A stretch of DNA of 64,000 nucleotides, taken from contig JAQOTA010000071.1 in the NCBI GenBank assembly GCA_029532415.1, positions 2,232,001 to 2,296,000 of the forward strand. Reading direction: 5' to 3'. Made by a program: the position numbers and the translations under genes. This document shows positions 34,178 through 47,798 of the stretch, in pieces. The notes beneath the pieces were generated by a model. The model did not search any database. It worked only from the letters and a program-made list of their open reading frames with translations, and was not told the DNA's origin. This DNA comes from Marasmius tenuissimus. Its lineage: Eukaryota > Basidiomycota > Agaricomycetes > Agaricales > Marasmiaceae. Position 1 is the stretch's first letter; each line of letters opens with the position of its first letter.

Positions 34178-36189
34178 ATGTCGAGCCCAACAACACCTCG
34201 AACAAGGTCAACCTTCAATCCGGTCACTCCGACAACGTCGCGTACTGCGAATGCCCACATAATCCAGTCATCTCCTCATTACACTACGACACGAAGACAT
34301 TCGTTATACGGTGTCGAAGACCGAGTCGTAATCGATCCAGGCTCTCGGGTGTGGAAAGTTGGATTTAGTGGTGAAGGAAGGCCGAGGGACGTCTTCCATG
34401 CAACGACAAGTGTTACCTCATTGTGGACCCTACGTCGAGCGGCAGATGCTGGGGAACGTGCTGAGGAGGATAGAATGCTAGAGGCCAGGATTGAAAAGTG
34501 CTTGAGATCTGTCTTCCACGAGTGCGTTCCAGGATCCAATCTTGTTTGAAACGTCTAACAGATTCTAAAGCTCACTTCTGACAGATCCAAAAGCGCGTAA
34601 AGTAATCATTGTGGAACACCCTTTATTGCCCATATATATCAAGGAGACATTGGCAAGAGTGTTGTTCGAAAATCTGCAAGTAAGTGAGAAGTCATTCTTT
34701 GATGAATGTCTGCTAAAACTGTACAGGTGCCCTCCGTATCCTTTGCTTCAAGTCACCTTCTATCTTTGCTTGCGGTCGGTCGAATAACAGGCCTGGTTCT
34801 CGATTGCGGATATCTTGAATCTGTCGTGCTCCCCGTGCGTTTGATATATATATAGTCGATGTCTCTCAAACTAACGAATCCGAAGATATTTGCCTCTCGT
34901 CCTCTCTTCCCTCAAATTCGAACAACGCCATTAGCCGGTTCACGTTTATCCTCTCACCTTCGCTCTTTACTGCTATTGTTCGGAACATATCTTCCACCAA
35001 CCTCGCCCGGGCCAGTTAATATCCCAACTGCCAGTCGTTCCATGCGTGTACCTCCCGAAATCCTCACCGACAGTGTCGTAGACAAGATTCTTACAAGGTG
35101 TTGTTTTGTGGGAGAACCGATAATCTCTGCGTCAAGCAACGACACACGAGAAATGACTCCGGGCTTCGACGATGGTTCTGAAATGGATCTCCCGCCTAGT
35201 AGCGACGCAACACCATCCGAATCTGACTTTTCGTACGCCGGGCATGAGAGTAATGTCTCGTCTGCTCATGCTTCTTCATCTGAATTTTCCGTCATCTCCG
35301 ATCCGCGTACACCCCATGGAGCTGATTCCCGAGCGACTGGCTTGCAAGGCCTGGCAAATCTTTACACTCGACATTCGACTGCAACGGATCTAAAGATGCC
35401 AGTAGCACCCCCAGAAGGAGGTGGTGGTTTGGGAACTGCCACGCTGGTCATACCTGGGTGGATAAGAGAGCGCACGGCGGAAATTCTTTTCGAACCCGGG
35501 GACGTGGACGAGAAGAGTGTAGCTGAAGTTTTGCTAGACGCTCTTCTCAAGGTGAGCTGTTTACCGGCCTGCATGTCTTCCGGAAACTAACATCCGATGT
35601 AGGTACCGATGGATCTTCGTAAGACAATGGCATCGTCCATACTTGTCCTTGGGGGTACTGCGATGATACCCGGCTTCATCCCAAGGCTACACACCGAACT
35701 CTTGCGTGCCATACAACCACCTCCCTTTGTCCCACGGCATGCGATCAGGCCCGACAGGCCACCCCCACCTCAATACGATCGATACGCTTCTCTTCGTCCC
35801 CTCACTCCTTACTTCGCCATCGTCAACAACCCATCCCCCGGTGAACCTCACTCCGACCGAGCCAAAAACAATGCAGGAAAAGCCCCGGCATTCACCCCGG
35901 CTACCATGGCATGGGTTGGAGCATCCTTAGCAGGGTATGTTGTTCGCAAGTTCCATGGAACCCGTTGCTAACTCTTCGTCTCAGTGCCCTCAAAACCGGT
36001 GGCGTCGAAGTCAGCCGAGAGAAGTGGGATGAAACGGAGGCAACGGGGGAAGACAGCAACATGGAGGACGCACCGGGTGCCATTTCTCAGGCATTCCATG
36101 CCAACCATGAATCACAACGGAACATTCTTCCGGATTGGACACGAATACCTTTACCCCCGGGTGCGCCCCCTGCGAGAGTCGGCGCGTAG
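34178..36189 (+). CDS. ARP10: Actin-related protein 10 (dynactin pointed-end subunit)
   Basis: Arp10/Arp11 caps the pointed end of the Arp1 filament in dynactin, the dynein cofactor. From ATG 34178 a variable Ser/Thr/Pro tail (MSSPTTPRTR) leads into VVIDPGSRVWKVGFSGEGRPRDVF, equivalent to the first nucleotide-binding strand of actin. RKVIIVEHPLLPIYIKETLA and SFASSHLLSLLAVGRITGLV follow, the latter like actin's second phosphate-loop region. A disordered insert rich in Ser and Asp (FDDGSEMDLPPSSDATPSES) lies in the middle. SILVLGGTAMIPGFIPRL corresponds to actin's GGTTMFPGIADR. The C-terminus ends PPARVGA. The actin ATPase residues are poorly conserved, as usual for Arp10. The gene is divergent from ATG22 with about 240 bp between. 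Confidence 0.8.
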
Positions 36190-36553
36190 CTAGCTGTGGA
36201 CGATATCATGTTTTCGTTTTGTGTATTCGTAAAACATACAGTACGTTATATTGCATGTCGTGTAATAACATTTTACCTCATAGCAGGCATTGGAAGGCGT
36301 GAGTGACTAGTAATACAACTATCGAATGAAGGTCGAATGGTAATGCGAGGGAATTCTACAATGAAACAGATGCTGGAAATGAGGGTGGTCGGTACTGAAA
36401 GTCCGAAAATCAATATGTGCTGTAATCGAAACGAAAGGAATAGATATGGTAAGTCCACACGCCTTATCAGACGCGACTCGAAATGTCAAGCAGAAAGAGG
36501 AACAGATGAAAGGTGAAAAGAGTGGATTGTGAAGCAATAATGCGTAATCCAGA
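36190..36553. other. Convergent 3' intergenic region
   Basis: AT-rich 3' flanks of ARP10 (+) and the PB1 gene (-). Nothing else seen. Confidence 0.5.
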
Positions 36554-38850
36554 TCAAAGGACCACCGTATCCAACACCCTGAGCGTGATCTTGCTCAGTT
36601 CTGTCGATCGGGTGACCTTCTCCCACTGATCCTGAGAGGTTACCAGTGCCATCTGAACAGGGCCGCCTGCAGACGACATAGAACTGGAACGCTCTCGCGT
36701 CCTCCTCTTGGCCTTTCCAGGCGTGTCGCCCTTGCTGACGACAACGTCGGGAATAACAAAGGCCAGAGTGAAGGAATCGGATAATGTGACCTTTTCCTGG
36801 TTAGCAAACTTCTCGTGTATCTTCGTCCGTAGGACGTGGAATGGGGTGGATTTGGGCACGCGGAGGAGAATAATGGATTGGTTGTGGGCGGCTTTAATTG
36901 TGTAGTTTTCGCTGGCGGTCGTTGGAGATAAGGTGGATGTATCCGAGGTCGTCGTAGCCACAGTGGTGGACGAGAGAACAGAGGTGAAGGAAGTATCGCT
37001 GGTTGTGGTGATATCGCTGTGGGCGGTGGCATCGCTGGTGATCGAAAGGGCCGACATGGGCCGTTCGGTGCCTCTTATTGTTGATGGGGCATCGCTGAAT
37101 GTCGAACAGGTACTAGGCGAAACGGGTGTAGTAACATACATGTCGGGAACCGTAGGTGTTGACGGCTCATCGACGGTCTCCTCGCTATCAGAAGAGTAAG
37201 AGTCCGGTGGGGAATGGGATCGTCTTCCCGGACAAGGGGTTTCAGATCTCTCTTCTTCCTCACACAGCTCTTCTATAGGGTATTCGCTGATGTCTACTCT
37301 ATGAGGGAAAAGATGAGCTGGCATCGGGAACTCGTCTATAGGGAAGTAGTCGGTCAGTCCAGACAGTTGAAGGAAGAGTCGAAGATTCTCACCGAACAAG
37401 CCAGAATCCAGCGCCTCCTCGTCGCCATCGGACCAGGACCCATCCACAGACAGGATAGATACTGGTCTACTGCGACGATTCCCGGGAATCCTAGAAGTTC
37501 GCATAGGCGGTTCAGAGGGAATGACTGCATCGGCGGAGCATGTTGTCATAATCGTAGCTATGCTCCCAATGGACAGTCGTGATGAGTGGTAGATCTGTGT
37601 AGGAGAAGAGGGCATCGCCATATCCAGACCCTCTAGATAAGTCCTTGCTGAATCGATTGTTTGCACCGAATCTCGCCCTACATCTCTGAGTGAGCGACAT
37701 GAAGGAGATAGATAGCCACAACGACTTACTGGTGATCCGAGGTGTTTCTGGAGGTGCAAGACTGTCCCCGTCCTCGCTTGGTACATGGAAGTTGGGTGGC
37801 GTGGAGAAAATACGAGCGCTTCGTCTGTACAAGGTCTCCCTTGAGGACCTCTTCTTGACTCGCCGTACATATAGGTTCTCCGGTAAAGTAGAAGGAATGT
37901 CTGCAGGGGGTGGTTGTAAGTCGGATTGAGAGCGCACTCGCGGGTTATGGTTAAAGATGATGGGAACATCTTCTGCAATGGAAGGGGTGGTGGATGTGAT
38001 AGAGCCAGTGGAACTGGGTCCTGATCCTGAGGAAGAGTCGGAGGAGGTGGACAGGGGTCGCGGGCGACGTTTTCTAGGAGATAGAGAGGAGATCCTGCTA
38101 GAGAAAGACGACCTCGAAGGGGAGATAGACGTGTCTGTTGTGACGGACGTAAAGGACCGAGCATCTGAATCGTCCTGGGGACCTGCATAGAACGAGAGGA
38201 TACTGCTCGCTGTCGACTGTCGGTTTTTCTTCAGGCGTGCTTGGGACTTCTGGAGGAGGTCCTGATCTCGTTGCCAATACCCGAAGAAATCAGTGACGAT
38301 ACGCTCGGACCTCACTTCCTCGAGGAGGGCAGGCACGTCGTCTTTAAACAAGGCGGTCATGAAGGCGGCCAGCTCCGCCAAGCGAAGATCTATGATCGCT
38401 TGCTTGTTGCCGAATAGACTTCCCCCTTTCTGGGAAAGTCTGGGGACGAGGTTGTGCACGTCCTGTGCCACAGAGTTTGGATCCGGACCTGGCGGTAACG
38501 ACTCCCACGAAGAGGCGGCGTCCTGCTTGTACATGCCATTCTTCTTGACGCCCTTACCCTTAATGAGACGTTGGCGTTTTATGCGGGCCAAACGACCATA
38601 TTCTTCCTCGATCTGGTCCTGAAAGTACAAACAGTCCTCCCATTTTCGCCATATCTCGTATGGATCAGTGAAAGCGCGTGCTGAAGAGCCGCCAGATCCG
38701 CCAGATCCAATGGAGGATCTGTCACCATAATTGAGGGGGTTCACACGCAACCCGTACAGAAAATGACCACCTAGAAAGGACCGCGTCAGAACGTTGTGGC
38801 AAAGGTAATAGATGGTCGAAGTAACCTTTCTTAGTGGGCGCCAACATCAT
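36554..38850 (-). CDS. Large disordered protein with C-terminal PB1 domain
   Basis: Exons 38850-38826, 38770-37730 and 37677-36554 give 729 aa. The N-terminus reads MMLAPTKKGGHFLYGLRVN, then a conserved-looking helical block (YEIWRKWEDCLYFQDQIEEE, AELAAFMTALFKDDVPALLE, DFFGYWQRDQDLL). A long Ser-rich region follows with basic clusters (RKRRPRP, RRVKKRSSRE). The C-terminal 130 residues look like a PB1 fold: YTIKAAHNQSIILLRVPKS, FHVLRTKIHEKFANQ, VTLSDSFTLAFVI, a basic insert KAKRRTRERSSS, and VTSQDQWEKVTR. PB1 domains pair signalling proteins such as Cdc24-Bem1 or NoxR. No SH3, PX or TPR domain is seen, so a specific partner cannot be named. The 25-nt first exon is supported by the continuous frame. 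Confidence 0.75.
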
Positions 38851-40048
38851 TACTGAGAATTTTTTCGGCGGCGGGCGCAAGATAGCACGTTTAAAATCCT
38901 GTGACAGGAGTGAGTATCGAAAAGACAGTGATAAGATAAAGCTAGCGCACATCCGGTGAGAAGGGAAGCTCCCCGACCGACGCAACCTGGGATCGTGTTA
39001 GTGTAAGGTTGGAGGGGTGAAAGCAGGCGAAGATCGTACAGTAGTGGCATGCATGTTGCGAATCAAGTGACGGGGCGCTAGCTACCCGTTAGTCAGAGCA
39101 CTGGGAATATTCACCTGTATCAGACGACGCCGTGATACGAAAAGTCAAGGTTGAGACGCACCTAAAAGCTGTTTGCTCACTAGCAAACAGAGGGAAGAAA
39201 AATTCGAAAACGAGAATAGCAGGGGGGAATCAAGGTGTCCTGAACGACGGTGGTGGTGGTTATAGATGAAAAAACAAAAGAGAAATTTGGTTTCGGAGGT
39301 CCCTGCCATTGCCATCGGGGACAAGATCCTTATTGTCTAAGTTGCCCCTTCCGTATTAGGAAATTGCGCATTGTTCTATTGTTTTTCGCCTATTTTAGGT
39401 TTCCGGTCCCATGACTCGATAGAACTTGATACTGGGCAGAGCGATAGAGATTTTGTATGTATGTATCGCGAGGAGGTCCGTTATTGTGGTGGTGCCAGTA
39501 TTGTATCGATCCACCCATGCAGCTGCTCCTTGGTCCGAGTCCGAGGTGACATGATCCTCTGACATCCGCAAATGAGCATCCGGGAATGGAGAATATTGGG
39601 CAATGGAAATGTCAACTCCTCGAGGCCTCGAGGCTAATAACAGAGCTGCAGCTCGAGGGTTGTGGTCGTCGTGGATGCGGAAGAGGCAATATCGACGTCG
39701 ATACCCCGGGTGCCGGTAATCCCCGGTCCGTTCCTGCCTCATGGAAATCCATTCACCCTAAGCCCTTGCTTTGAAATATTGATAGTATACAGCGCCTCGC
39801 AGCAGCCCTCATTTTTCACCTCACTTCTTTCAAACGCCCTAATGAAAGACCCCCTTTGTCGTGGCTCACACATGTTCTAGACGGCAATCCACATGCGAGT
39901 GAGTGTGTGTGTGTAGTCCCTCATAAGGCCCGGCGGAGGTGTGATGTCAACCTTTCCACCTTTCATCTCTTCTTTCATCATACATGGCGCACTTGGTAAT
40001 TTGTTTTCTACCTCGCGATTGTCAGAGGCTTAATTCTTTTCAAAGGAT
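38851..40048. other. Divergent intergenic region, 1.2 kb
   Basis: Upstream regions of the PB1 gene (-) and the membrane-protein gene (+). Short overlapping frames on both strands at 39395-39880 show no domain and no matching splice sites. A GTGTGTGTGTG run lies near 39903. Confidence 0.45.
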
Positions 40049-41494
40049 ATGTACGACGACGACGAGCACTGGGAAGAAGTTCCTAAGGAAGAGGAAGAAA
40101 GTGAATCGGCCCAGCGTGTCGTACCGCGAGCACAGGGTTCAAGGTCATCTAGTCCCAAGACACCGACAACAATTCGGCGCAGAGTACAAACGCGAACGAC
40201 CTTTGCTCGGACGGCAAGAGCACCAGCCAGACAAGAAAGACGGCCTCTTGCGACAGAAGAATGGCTCGACGAAACCACTAGGCTCGTCAAATACACAGCC
40301 CGCTACGCTTTCGATGTCGTTGGAGGGGGCGTGCATCTCTTGCGCAAGCCTTTATCCTTCCTTTTCTTCCTATGGCTTCTGGCCTTCATCTTGGGGATGG
40401 TTTCTTCCCAGCTCAAACGCGCTTTCCGGCCTCTGTGTATCATCCCAGGGATTAGCAGCTCCAATTTCTGCACCGGTGGAGCGCAGACGCCAACCCGTGC
40501 AAAATGGGCGGATTACTCGAGACTGGCTGATGCTCAAACAGCGACGTTTGAGGAGCTTTTGGATGCCTCAGTCGGTGGTTCGGCATTATCTCTCGAGGTC
40601 AAGAAGGCAGAAATGGCTACCAAGGACCTCTCCACCCTCGTACGGTACAGTAAACTGACTAGTCGTGATCTTATCGGTGCGTCTTCTGACGACGAGTTGT
40701 CATCATTGTCTGAACCGACCCTCTAGCCGAGGCGCTGGACAAGTTTATCGAGGATGCGCGAGCCACTGGACGCGGGTTACAAAGGCTTTCTTCAAAGACT
40801 GGCGGTGCTGTGGATTCGTATGTCTTCTATCACAATTTCATTTTGAATCCAACCTCATCATATACCATTCAGCATCATGGCAGTCAACAATTATGCTCTC
40901 CACACTATAGAAGCAGCGCAGGCCAATTCTGTTTCCCGTACAATCCGTCTCCTCGTCCCATTCATGAAACCCAACACCCAAGCAGTCATATTACAAACCT
41001 TTGGCGAAGCTATGACCGTTCTATCGAGCACCATCCACCGCCTGATTGTAGAGGCTGAGGTTCAACTCGCCAACCTCGAACGGCTCGAGGAAGCTCTGTC
41101 TGTCCTTCACGAGCTCGTTCACCGTGAGGACACCTCGATCTCAGCCCAGAAATCTGAAATCCTCAGCGAGTTGTGGACAAAGTTGGGAGGGAATAAACGA
41201 CGTATCGAGGGCCTGGATGGTCACTTAACCCTGCTGAAGAACCTTGGAGTCTACAGAAAGCAGGCACTGGCCCATGTCGTCGCTGCATTGCAGACACTTC
41301 GAGCACTTAGCGACGACATGGAAGACATGAGGGAAAGGGTTACAGCACCCGAACTAGTGGGCGAAAGTGTACCAGTCGATGTGCATCTCCGAAGCATTAG
41401 TCTAGGGTTGGAGAGACTGAAGGAGTCGAGAATCAAGGCAAAGGAGAGAGAGGAAGAGGCCGTCAGAAAGGTTTTACAGCTCGATGAGATGTAA
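40049..41494 (+). CDS. Single-pass membrane protein with coiled coil, unknown function
   Basis: Exons 40049-40676, 40727-40817 and 40873-41494 give 446 aa. The N-terminus is acidic (MYDDDEHWEEVPKEEEESE), followed by an Arg/Thr-rich basic stretch. One strong membrane segment follows (PLSFLFFLWLLAFILGMV), and positive charges precede it. The rest is a long helical region (EEALSVLHELVHRED, HVVAALQTLRALSDDMEDMR, RLKESRIKAKEREEEAVRK) without transmembrane character. This looks like a cytoplasmic N-terminus, one anchor and a coiled-coil domain on the other side. I do not recognise the family; the gene is intact and its splicing is unambiguous, so it is probably conserved in related fungi. Convergent with HEN1, 122 bp between stops. 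Confidence 0.8.
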
Positions 41495-41616
41495 ATGTGC
41501 ACGGGATGTTTGATAGTCTGCGTCATGATGTAGTTCTGGTTGTATGTAGTAAATTTAATACACGATATCCCTCTAAGGCCCCATACCCTACAAATTGATG
41601 CCCAAAACAGTCGCCG

Positions 41617-43470
41617 CTATGAAGTATCTTCACTTTCATCTCCATCCCAGCCAGTGGTTGAGCTGGTGCTGCTGTGAAGCCTCTCGAATTTCTTTCTCTT
41701 GTCCAATTCCTCATCCCAGCCACCGCTCTCCTCGTTTACTCCCCAGCCATCGCTAGTTGAGCTTCCGATTTTCATGTTCCACTGCCCACTACCCGTGCCC
41801 CATTTCGGTTCTTCAGCCTCGTCTTCGTTCCAAGAAACGTCTCCGTCGCCTCCCTCCCCACTGGCACTACTACTCGGGGTCGAATATCCTCGCTCGTCAT
41901 ACTCTGATTTGTACTCTTCCTCTGGATTCCAATCCGCCGGCATGTACTCGACACTCTTCTCATTCTCGTCATAGTCCTCTTCTGTAGACGGCCACAGCTG
42001 TCTCCTCTCCCTAGCGTTTGGATCACTTAGAAGTTCGACCTTCCACAGTTCTCGCTGCCGCTGCACGTTGAAATTGGTGGCGTCCCCGTCTTGCTTTAGT
42101 GTCAGATCGTCGTTCGGTTCTCGCAGGGCTTTGATAAGGATCTCGATCCATCCCCCACAAGCGACACCGATATCACATTCATACCACAGGTCCTCCAGAC
42201 GCATGAAGCTTTCCCTGTATTCCTCCATTCGAGCCTTCACAATATCTCGTATCTCGGATGGCGAAGAGGGCTGTTGTGCTCGTTCGTGTGCCACATGGAC
42301 GTGGGATGCCAACAATTCATGTTTCGGTTCTTCTATCGAGACGTCAACCTCACCTTCACCATCACCTTCTTCATTCATCTCTTTCGGCGGAGGCCCTTGC
42401 TTGAGCACGCAAACCGCCTCTTTGGCGTGGGTTTGCCTCTCCTCCATCACGCCATCTTTCCGTCGGAATGTTGCGACAAGTGTTGCACCGCCAAGCTCCT
42501 CGTCTCTTCCCCACTCATCTACCTCATAAGCTCGTCCAATGTCGCTCAGTCGCATATCGTATCCCCACCGCTCGGCTTCTGCAACGCACCACTCCTTGAA
42601 TTCTTCTGGAGTCCACTCGAACTTGTGGTCGTCATGACGGAAGATGCGGTCGGTGCGACCCGTGGGGTCAGGAAATCCAGATCTTCGATTTGCAGGTGCA
42701 TTGGGTGCAGTGAATCGCGCGTTGAATGTGTATGAAGGAGTAGTGACCAGAAGAAGGCGAGGCTGATAGATACCCAGTAACACTGGACCAAAATACGGAA
42801 AGATTTTGGGTGAGAGGTGTTCGATCCTAAGTAGCCGTGGATTCGTTCAGCAAGTACATAGGCGGATGAGAAAACACGCACACTTCAGTTGCAACGATGC
42901 ATTCCGTGCCTATGAACTCTTCATTAACGACCTCTAAGCCGCCCTTCCAGATATTTGCCGTCATCGATTCCCATCGTATAGGTTGCCTTCCACCAATGAA
43001 TGTACTGTGTGCCCATCCGCGGCCACCAACAATAGTATCATCCTCATCGCTGTTGTCTCGACGTTCTTCGGGCTTAGTGGCGGCCACTGCGAATTTCAGA
43101 TCGACGTCCGATATATCCAACCCTGCTACTCGTTTCGTATGCAAAGCTGGAATAGGATCCTGCGGGGAGTTGAACAAGTTCATCGGGTCATTCCCCGACT
43201 CAACAAGTTCCGATTTATCGTCTCCTGCGAACGCGAGCCACGGAGCAGGCTGGCAGAGGGCAGTTAGAAGTTGACCTTCGCCACATCCTATGTCTAACAC
43301 CTATTCTTCATCCAAGGCTTCAGTTCGATTTACATGTAGAAGAGGAACGAGAGAAAGATGAAACGCACGTCGACGACCCCTTCTTCTCGCAAGATATCCA
43401 GAATCCAGATTCGTCGTTGTTGATAGAGGGGAGGGGTAAATGTTACTTTCAGTTCGTGTTCTCCGTCCAT
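41617..43470 (-). CDS. HEN1: HEN1-type small-RNA 2'-O-methyltransferase
   Basis: Adds a 2'-O-methyl group to the 3' terminal ribose of small RNAs, protecting them from uridylation and decay. Exons 43470-43369, 43300-42882 and 42826-41617 give 576 aa. After TFTPPLYQQRRIWILDILRE the SAM site is VLDIGCGEGQLL. The HEN1-specific metal centre is visible: TEVIEHLSP (Glu, Glu, His, split by an intron) and the distant His in FRHDDHKFEWTPEEF, plus LLVTTPSYTFNARF. The C-terminal 200 residues are acidic and Gly/Ser/Trp-rich (for example SGGWDEELDKRKKFE) and probably disordered. No dsRNA-binding or La domain of the plant type is present, so it resembles the short animal/bacterial form. Start ATG 43470 is fixed by the conserved N-terminus. 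Confidence 0.9.
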
Positions 43471-43654
43471 GTTGGACGTTGAAGTTTGAACTCGTGGTAC
43501 TTAGTTTACAAGCTCCGGGCTTGATTGGGAAAACGTGTGTCATGGTCATGAGCAAGGTCGCGATGGCGGGCGCTACTTAATAAAGTAACGAAGGTATATG
43601 AACTACTAAGTACCACATGAGTTGGAATTGCTTAGATTGATTAGAACACAATGA

Positions 43655-45444
<1,790 letters not shown>

Positions 45445-45483
45445 GGTTCAGTGTCAAGTGTGTAGGGGGAAAAGCAGCATGGT

Positions 45484-45491
45484 CTTTTATA
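45484..45491 (-). promoter_or_regulatory. TATA box of the GH10 xylanase gene
   Basis: TATAAAAG on the minus strand, 40 bp before the ATG. A sharp TATA box fits a strongly induced secreted enzyme. Confidence 0.6.
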
Positions 45492-46182
45492 CCTTGACAT
45501 AAGGACTCCGGAGGCGGATATTCTTCGCAGAAAGATACCGATTTTCAGGCGTAGAAAACAGGTATGGCAAGTATTTGCAACTTCCTGGAACCAATGGGGG
45601 TTTGTTCGGAGTTCAAGTCGCGCGAATGTACGTACTTTTGCGGGTAGCAAACTATCCAGAGGTCAAAGAGGGAAGGGTACTATCCGCTGTCTCGACGCGT
45701 CGACTCGAATGTTTGGACTCAGAACCTCCGAAACGCGACGTAGATGGGGGCAATTGGCCGCTGTACTGAAGAAACGATTGTGCATTCAAATCACAAAAAC
45801 TCCGAGACTCAATACAACTCGTGTTGCCAGGGGAATCTGAGATCATGGAGGGCGGATGCAAAGAAAGAAATTGAGGACCAAGCGGCTCTGCGGGCGCTTG
45901 CGGACCGCGCTAGAAAGCCGCGGCCCGTACTAGCTGCGCTCTAAGATCCAAGCTCTTTGCCTCTCACTTTCATGTTCTTCTGATTCACAGGAACTCAACT
46001 CAGAATTGCAGATTTCCTCGGCAGTCCGAGTGATCCAGAGAAGGGATGGTGAGCTGCTTCAAGCTCTCGAGATCCCTCAGTCTTGTGGCAGTAACATTCA
46101 TGCCTCATTCTTTCAGATCTCTTTGTTCGCGATTTCCTTTTCACGCTCTTTGTCTGCTACGCAGGCCACCGACGACCAGGAG
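45492..46182. other. Divergent upstream region of xylanase and BTB genes
   Basis: About 0.7 kb with no supportable gene. It holds the xylanase promoter (-) and the BTB promoter (+). Confidence 0.45.
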
Positions 46183-46188
46183 TATAAA
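46183..46188 (+). promoter_or_regulatory. TATA-like box of the BTB gene
   Basis: TATAAA, 44 bp before ATG 46232. Confidence 0.4.
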
Positions 46189-46231
46189 TTCATGCCTCAG
46201 TTCAACATCGACCTCTGCCTGATCTTCCATC

Positions 46232-47361
46232 ATGTCCTCTGTGCCACCCTCTCCGCTTTCTCCGTCGCGCTCGTCAGAATACGATTCCTCAGACGAAATA
46301 CCCCGTATCTTATCGCCGACTCAGTGCAGCGAATCAGACTCACACCAAGAATATTCCAAAATTAGCGGTTGCAGATGTACGCAAAACCATTGTATCCCGC
46401 TTCATGCAACTCACGTCCATTTCTCTAGTTTGTGACTCTCCGACAGACACCAACATCCGTTCATCTGACGGGAGAGTCTTTGGTGCTCATTTCTCGCACT
46501 TGAAGCAATTCACTGGAGGTCTAGTTCCACTCTGCGATTCTCCGTTGCGCGAAACAGGCGAATACTGCCAAGTACCCTTCGATAGTGAAGTGGTCAGGTT
46601 GATTCTGGCAGTTCTACACCCAAAAAGACCCCCTCCCGATGTTCATCACTTGGGATTTGATGTGGTGAAACGCTTTGCTGAAGCGGTCGAAACATATGAG
46701 GTGTTCCCTGCGATGGCGTTTTGTCGGTTCTACATGAGGTATCGATTTCTTTTACCGTCATTTATCGTTCCCTCCTGATGTCTATACAATTCTAGCATGC
46801 AAGCAGAAACCCACCCCATCGACGTCTTTACTTATGCTCTCAAGCACGATCACCGAAGGCTCGCCTCGCGCTTCCTCGACCGGAACGAAACAGCGAGCAT
46901 GCCGCCCGAAGACATGAGATTGGCCCTTTCAGACCGTCATGACTTGTTTGGGGTTCTCGTATGTTTCCTCCATCAGCTTCTTTGGTAGTGTTCTCAAACT
47001 CCGCATCACATAGATGTTGTACCAATACAACTTGATTTCGGAAGCGAGGGATATCTTCGTCCTTTCACACGTCTCTCATCCCACGTCCGGAAAGAAATGC
47101 ACCCTTTGGGACCATTTTTACAGCCTGGTTCTCAAAGAGCATTTTGGCAAGGAGTTCTCATTGGCCGGATTTGACGATACCCTCACTCGTTTGATTCATC
47201 TCGTAGAGGAGTGCCGATTTTGTGTTTCTGGGGTAAAGCAGTGGAGAGAAGCAGCTGTCAGGAAGGTCGAGGGTAGGAAGGGGTTCTGGGAGCTTTTGGA
47301 CGAGCTCAATGGGAAGGAAACTGAAATCAAAGCTGAGAATGATGAGAGCGAGATGTTCTGA
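46232..47361 (+). CDS. BTB/POZ-domain protein
   Basis: Four exons from ATG 46232 to stop 47361. A Ser/Pro-rich N-terminus of about 45 residues (MSSVPPSPLSPSRSSEYDSS) precedes a BTB fold of the kind common in mushroom genomes: FCDSPTDTNIRSSDGRVFGA, HFSHLKQFTGGLVPL, CQVPFDSEVVRLILAVLHPK, then the helix HHLGFDVVKRFAEAVETYEV. The C-terminal part is helical and Cys/Trp-containing (TLWDHFYSLVLKEHFGKEF, CRFCVSGVKQWREAAVRK). No kelch, MATH or zinc-finger partner domain is present. The family is highly expanded in Agaricomycetes, with mostly unknown roles, probably as cullin-3 adaptors. Confidence 0.8.
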
Positions 47362-47798
47362 GCTGATTTGCTCATCTGACGCGATTTTCCTTTACGACTT
47401 CTTATGTTCACGCATCTCACGATTCACGATATTTTGTACTTACTGCAAATCCCTTCGAGCTTGTATCCGTGCTAAAATTGTATGCCATTGACGCGGTCGC
47501 TGGAATATCGGTATGTCCTACCAAGGCAGAGTGACGAGAAGTTCCCACCAGTTACACATGCTCTCTCTCCCACCAACATAGCATCACTCGAAGGCAGTAA
47601 GTGCACTGTTCGGCCGCTCGTCGAGCAAGCGGGTCCTTTTATATGCTTCCTCCCGGGAATAGCAAAGCAGCGCTTTGCTTTGTATGGCAGCTGTCAAAAA
47701 TGGGCGGTCAAATGTTACACACTCTATTAAGCCCGCAGATAAGAAGGGAAAACGCTGGGGCCTGAACGTTTTAGAGACTCTGTCAGTGTTTCTCCCCG
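47362..47798. other. Intergenic, 0.4 kb
   Basis: 3' flank of the BTB gene and upstream region of the GT90 gene. No open frame supported. Confidence 0.4.

Noticed and set aside
36640..38188. Long extra frames over the PB1 gene, on both strands
   Set aside because: Side effect of Ser/Pro/Thr-rich codon bias; no domain and no splice support.
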